Shown here piece after piece: positions 60,847 to 64,000 of a stretch of DNA of 64,000 nucleotides. The notes under the pieces are model-generated. The model searched no databases. It saw nothing but the letters and a program-made list of their open reading frames with translations, and was not told where the DNA came from. Where the stretch lies: the NCBI GenBank assembly GCA_002716385.1, contig PBAX01000029.1, forward strand, positions 1 through 64,000. Reading direction: 5' to 3'. This DNA comes from Phycisphaerae bacterium (GTDB taxonomy: Bacteria; Planctomycetota; Phycisphaerae; Phycisphaerales; SM1A02). Position 1 is the stretch's first letter. Every line of letters begins with the position of its first letter. A program made the translations under genes and the position numbers.

Positions 60847-61482
60847 ATGGCACGTCACATCGAACTGCTTCTGCTGAAGAACATCGAACACCTCGGCATC
60901 GTCGGGGACGTCGTCCGCGTGAAGCGCGGCTACGCACGCAACTACCTGATCCCCCACGGCTTCGCCGAAGTCCCCACCGCATCCCGCGTCGCAATGCTTG
61001 AGGAGGACCGGGCCGTGGCTCTGGCCGAGCTGGCCTCGCTCCGCTCGGCCCGCGAGGAACTGCTCGAACGCATGGTCGAGGTCACCCTGACCATGACCCG
61101 GAGCTGCAACGACCAGGGAGTGCTCTACGGATCCGTGACCCAGCGGGACATCTGCGATGCCCTGCAGACCAACGGACTGGATGTCGGAGCACGTTCCGTC
61201 CGCCTGGCGGCCGCGATTCGCCGCGTCGGCACCTATCCGGTGCCCATTCAGTTCGACAAGGACCTCCGGACCGAGATCACCGTGGTGGTCGAGCCGGATC
61301 AGCCGCTGGAGGCACGCGAGGAGATGGAGTTCGACGACGAAGGAAACCTCATCATCAAGGAGCCCGCGGCTGCCGCCGGAGAGGCTGCCGAATCGACCGG
61401 CGACGAGACCGGCACCGAGGGGACCGAGGGCACCGAGGGCACCGAACAGACCGAATCCTCCGAGGCTCCGGCCGCGGACTGA
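60847..61482 (+). CDS. rplI: 50S ribosomal protein L9 with repetitive acidic tail
   Basis: The protein has 211 residues against the usual 150. ELLLLKNIEHLGIVGDVVRVKRGYARNYLIPHGFA is the N domain; the connecting helix and the C domain (LYGSVTQRDICDAL, ..GTYPVPIQF) follow. From about 170 the tail is Ala/Glu/Thr-rich with GTE repeats. It is the last gene of the operon, followed by a strong hairpin. Confidence 0.94.
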   Translation: MARHIELLLLKNIEHLGIVGDVVRVKRGYARNYLIPHGFAEVPTASRVAMLEEDRAVALAELASLRSAREELLERMVEVTLTMTRSCNDQGVLYGSVTQRDICDALQTNGLDVGARSVRLAAAIRRVGTYPVPIQFDKDLRTEITVVVEPDQPLEAREEMEFDDEGNLIIKEPAAAAGEAAESTGDETGTEGTEGTEGTEQTESSEAPAAD

Positions 61483-61503
61483 CACGACATGCATCCTGCA
61501 GAC

Positions 61504-61532
61504 GACAGCGAGCCCCCCGGGGGCTCGCTGTC
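61504..61532. terminator. Strong hairpin after rplI
   Basis: GACAGCGAGCCCCC and GGGGGCTCGCTGTC form a perfect 14-bp inverted repeat around a single C, in practice about 12 bp with a small loop. It starts 21 bp past the rplI stop and is followed by ATTT. It also faces the convergent TSCPD gene and may act both ways. Confidence 0.75.
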
Positions 61533-61554
61533 ATTTCCGGGTGGATGGCCTGGC

Positions 61555-61932
61555 TCAGGCCACGTTGTCGCGGGCGGCTTCACCGAACTGATCTTCGAGG
61601 TAGCGCGCGACGTAGTCCAGAATGCTAGATGCCTGGGGGATGCGCGGGTTGGACGTCGCACCGGCCGGATCGAACCGCATGCCCTTGAAACGGGCCACGG
61701 CATCGTCGACGGTCAGACCGTACTGAAGGGCGATCGAGAACGAACGGCAGAATCCCTGGATGAGTCCCGACAACGTCGAACCTTCCTTCGCGATCTTCAT
61801 AAAGATCTCACCGGGCTGCCCGTCGTCGAACAGTCCAATCGTCAGATAGCCCTCATAGCCGTTGACCGAGAACTTGTGCGTCACGGATTCACGGGTGGAG
61901 GAGAGAACGTCTCGTTGCTTTTCGGTGAGCAT
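61555..61932 (-). CDS. Stand-alone TSCPD domain protein (NrdJ C-terminal-like)
   Basis: The protein has 125 residues from the ATG at 61932. THKFSVNGYEGYLTIGLFDDGQPGEIFMKIAKEGSTLSGL, given by position 19-58, matches the domain at the C-terminal end of B12-dependent ribonucleotide reductase NrdJ. SIALQYGLTVDDAVARFKGMRFDPAGAT and ASSILDYVARYLED follow. The reductase itself is not in the window. It may bind or regulate NrdJ; the domain's role is poorly known. The 146-bp gap upstream, to mfd, holds a CGTCGCC-TCC-GGCGACG hairpin at 62006-62022 and no gene. Confidence 0.78.
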   Translation of the reverse strand: MLTEKQRDVLSSTRESVTHKFSVNGYEGYLTIGLFDDGQPGEIFMKIAKEGSTLSGLIQGFCRSFSIALQYGLTVDDAVARFKGMRFDPAGATSNPRIPQASSILDYVARYLEDQFGEAARDNVA

Positions 61933-62078
61933 CGAACATGGATCCGTCTTATGGCCGGCACCCCTCCGGGATGACGGCGGACCATGGAGCCGGGACGCAC
62001 GTCCCCGTCGCCTCCGGCGACGTCGTGCTCCTTCTCCTGCATCGGTCAGCCCCCGACGGGGCCTCCACAACTGGAGCC

Positions 62079-64000
62079 TCACCCCGCAGCGAGGGTGCCG
62101 CAGAGCAGGGAGACCACCTCGTCAAGGTCCTCGAAGCCGTCCTCGGGCCGCCAGTAGATCTCGGGCACGCCTCCCCCGCCGGTTCCCGCCCGCCCCCCGG
62201 TCTGCACCAGTCGAACCCGTCCCGGCAGACCCGCGAGGACCGCCTGAAGCGCTTCGGGACGCGCGGCCCGGACGATGACATCGAGTTCACGACGCCGCAT
62301 GGAGCGAATCCCGTGCCCCATGGCGAGCACCCGGATGCGGGCCAGGCCAATCAGACGACGGACCGGCGTGGGAATCGGGCCGTAGGCACTGACGATGTCG
62401 TCCACGACCGCATCGAGGGACTGCTCGTCCTCGCAGCGGAACAGTCGACGGTAGACATCCATCCGACGAACGGGCGAAGGAACGTAGGCCTCGGGCACGA
62501 TGCCTCCGAGGCCGAGGTCGATGGTTGTTGCGGTGGGATCGGGCAACGGCGATCCGTCGCCCGCCTGCAACCGCTCGTGCTGCTGCACGGCTTGTTCCAG
62601 GAGGCGGCAGTACAACTCGTAGCCCACGGCGGCGATGTGCCCCGACTGCTCGGCCCCGAGCAGGTTGCCCGCTCCTCGGATCTCGAGATCGCGCAGGGCG
62701 ATGCGGAATCCAGCCCCCAGCATGGAGAATCCCTCGACCGCCTGGAGCCGCCGCATCGCCACCTCCGAGGTGACGCGGGTCTGGGGCAGCACCAGGTAGC
62801 AGTAGGCGCGATGGCGGAACCGGCCCACGCGACCGCGGAGCTGATGCAGATCGGCCAGGCCGTGGAGATCCGCCTCGTCGATGATGATCGTGTTCGCCGT
62901 GGGGATGTCGATGCCGGACTCGATGATGCTGGTGCTGACGAGAATGTCCGCCCCGCCGTTGATGAAGTCGTACATCACCTGTTCGAGCTGGGCGGGACGC
63001 ATCTGTCCGTGCGCAACCACGACCCGGGCGTCCGGTACCAAACGGCGAATCGTCTGGGCCACGTCATCCAGATCACGCACCCGGTTGTGCACCACGAACG
63101 CCTGGCCCTGACGAGCGAGCTCATGTCGCAGCGCGTCGCGGATGCGGTCGTCGTTCCAGGGCATGAGCTCGGTGACCACGGCCCGTCGATCCTGCGGCGC
63201 GGAGGTCAGGGACGAGATGTCTCGAAGGCCCAGCATCGACATGTGCAGCGTGCGGGGGATCGGCGTCGCGGTCATGGTGAGCACGTCCACCGTGGAGCGG
63301 AGCCGCAGCAGCTTCTGCTTGTGCTCCACACCGAACCGCTGCTCCTCGTCGATCACCACCAGACCGAGATCCCGGAACAGGACATCGTTGCTGAGCAGAC
63401 GGTGCGTCCCCACGAGCACGTCGACCTGCCCCGCCGCGACCGCCTCGAGGATCTCGCGCTGCTCAGCCGGGTTGCGGAATCGACTCAACGACTCGACGCG
63501 GAACGGGTATCCCGCCAGCCGGTCCCGGATGGTCCGACCGTGCTGCTCCGCCAGCACCGTGGTCGGCACCAGAAGGGCCACCTGCCTCCCGGACTCGATC
63601 GCCTTGAATGTCGCCCGGATGGCGACTTCGGTCTTCCCGAATCCGACGTCCCCGCAGAGCAGCCGGTCCATCGGCCGGGAGGACTCCATGTCCTGCTTGA
63701 CGGCACGGATCGCCGAAAGCTGATCCTCGGTCTCGTCCCAGGGGAAGGACGCTTCGAACTCCCGCTGCCAGGTGGTGTCGGCCGGAAATGCCGTGCCCTC
63801 GAGTGCCTTGCGGGCGGCCTGGAGCTCCAGCATCTGCTGGGCCAGCTCACGGACCGAATCCGCCGCCTTGTCCTTGCGTCGCGCCCAGGCGGCGCCGCCC
63901 AGGACGGACCGGTCGGGCTCTCCGGTGAATGCCCCGATGTACTTCTGCACCAGTTCGATGTCGACCACCGGGACATGCAGCCGCGCGTTCCTGGCGAACT
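62079..64000 (-). CDS. mfd: Transcription-repair coupling factor Mfd, C-terminal part
   Basis: The frame is open to the window edge, so the 5' part is cut; about 640 residues are visible. The first in-frame residues match the RNA-polymerase-interacting region (LHVPVVDIELVQKYIG). The RecG-like translocase follows: LLCGDVGFGKTEVAIRA (Walker A), VPTTVLAEQH, VGTHRLLS, VIDEEQRFG (DEEQ box), TMTATPIPRTL, STSIIESGIDIP and HQLRGRVGR. The C-terminal TRCF domain includes SMLGAGFRIALRDLEIRGAGNLLG. Mfd removes RNA polymerase stalled at lesions and recruits UvrA. Its position next to the pth-rpsF operon recalls the pth-mfd pairing of Firmicutes, but the strand is reversed. Confidence 0.94.
   Translation of the reverse strand, partial: FARNARLHVPVVDIELVQKYIGAFTGEPDRSVLGGAAWARRKDKAADSVRELAQQMLELQAARKALEGTAFPADTTWQREFEASFPWDETEDQLSAIRAVKQDMESSRPMDRLLCGDVGFGKTEVAIRATFKAIESGRQVALLVPTTVLAEQHGRTIRDRLAGYPFRVESLSRFRNPAEQREILEAVAAGQVDVLVGTHRLLSNDVLFRDLGLVVIDEEQRFGVEHKQKLLRLRSTVDVLTMTATPIPRTLHMSMLGLRDISSLTSAPQDRRAVVTELMPWNDDRIRDALRHELARQGQAFVVHNRVRDLDDVAQTIRRLVPDARVVVAHGQMRPAQLEQVMYDFINGGADILVSTSIIESGIDIPTANTIIIDEADLHGLADLHQLRGRVGRFRHRAYCYLVLPQTRVTSEVAMRRLQAVEGFSMLGAGFRIALRDLEIRGAGNLLGAEQSGHIAAVGYELYCRLLEQAVQQHERLQAGDGSPLPDPTATTIDLGLGGIVPEAYVPSPVRRMDVYRRLFRCEDEQSLDAVVDDIVSAYGPIPTPVRRLIGLARIRVLAMGHGIRSMRRRELDVIVRAARPEALQAVLAGLPGRVRLVQTGGRAGTGGGGVPEIYWRPEDGFEDLDEVVSLLCGTLAAG

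Noticed and set aside
1..64000. Mobile elements, prophage or CRISPR
   Set aside because: No transposase, integrase, terminal repeats or spaced direct repeats were seen; all large blocks are housekeeping or structural genes with uniform composition, apart from the small AT-rich promoter island.

Overview
The window looks like a chromosomal segment of a marine-type planctomycete, most likely of the class Phycisphaerae. The evidence is a high G+C content (about two thirds by eye), dense packing with many ATGA/GTGA/TGATG stop-start overlaps, very long pseudopilin-like proteins, a small CX4C...CX2C zinc-ribbon protein, a stand-alone CoaB, a stand-alone TSCPD domain, and TPR-sulfotransferases. The taxonomic call is inference from gene content. 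No mobile element, CRISPR array, rRNA or integration scar was seen. One tRNA gene, tRNA-Gln(UUG), is present.

Layout. 1-2477: two tandem sulfotransferases, the first cut by the window edge. 2471-4902 (minus): an M20 deacylase coupled to a HutF-type formimidoylglutamate deiminase. 4956-7819 (plus): an S9 peptidase coupled to a BtpA-family protein. 7820-10090 (minus): tdh-kbl, threonine to glycine. 10164-11219: rlmN. 11211-14219 (minus): two exported helical proteins that look like distant paralogues, one with an EF-hand. 14328-17491: a YpdA-like flavoprotein, a peroxiredoxin, YraN, and a parvulin-type lipoprotein. 17575-21340: DUF1844, a GT-C membrane protein, HemW, an FHA protein, and a tiny zinc ribbon. 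21522-23617: purA-uppS.

23697-43524 (minus) is the most unusual block. It is one 20-kb type II secretion/type IV pilus-like locus, read in the order GspE/PilB ATPase, PilT, a second GspE ATPase, GspF, two GspG-like pseudopilins, then GspH-, GspI-, GspJ- and GspK-like proteins. The last is an enormous 2352-residue GspK-like protein. No secretin, GspL/M or prepilin peptidase is in view, so the system must be completed from elsewhere.

43680-55439 holds coaB, then a long minus-strand run: aat, PBP2, RodA, RsmG, DinG-like helicase, phosphohexomutase, a His-rich NhaD-like transporter, thiS and thiG. It combines cell elongation, envelope sugar supply and thiamine synthesis. 55489-56250 is a secreted lamin-tail-domain protein. 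56270-61532 (plus) is an information-processing operon with a good sigma70-like promoter and a possible short leader peptide. Its genes are tRNA-Gln, a truncated glmU, prs, L25, pth, S6, ssb and L9, and it ends at a strong hairpin. L25, S6 and L9 all carry acidic low-complexity tails. 61555-64000 (minus) has a free-standing NrdJ-type TSCPD domain protein and the C-terminal part of Mfd. The glmU-prs-ctc-pth order, with mfd nearby, resembles the Firmicutes arrangement.

The best candidates for something undescribed are the giant GspK with its enlarged pseudopilins, the M20-HutF pair, the paralogous exported pair, EF-hand-like loops turning up in PBP2 and the GspK giant, and the leader region before tRNA-Gln.
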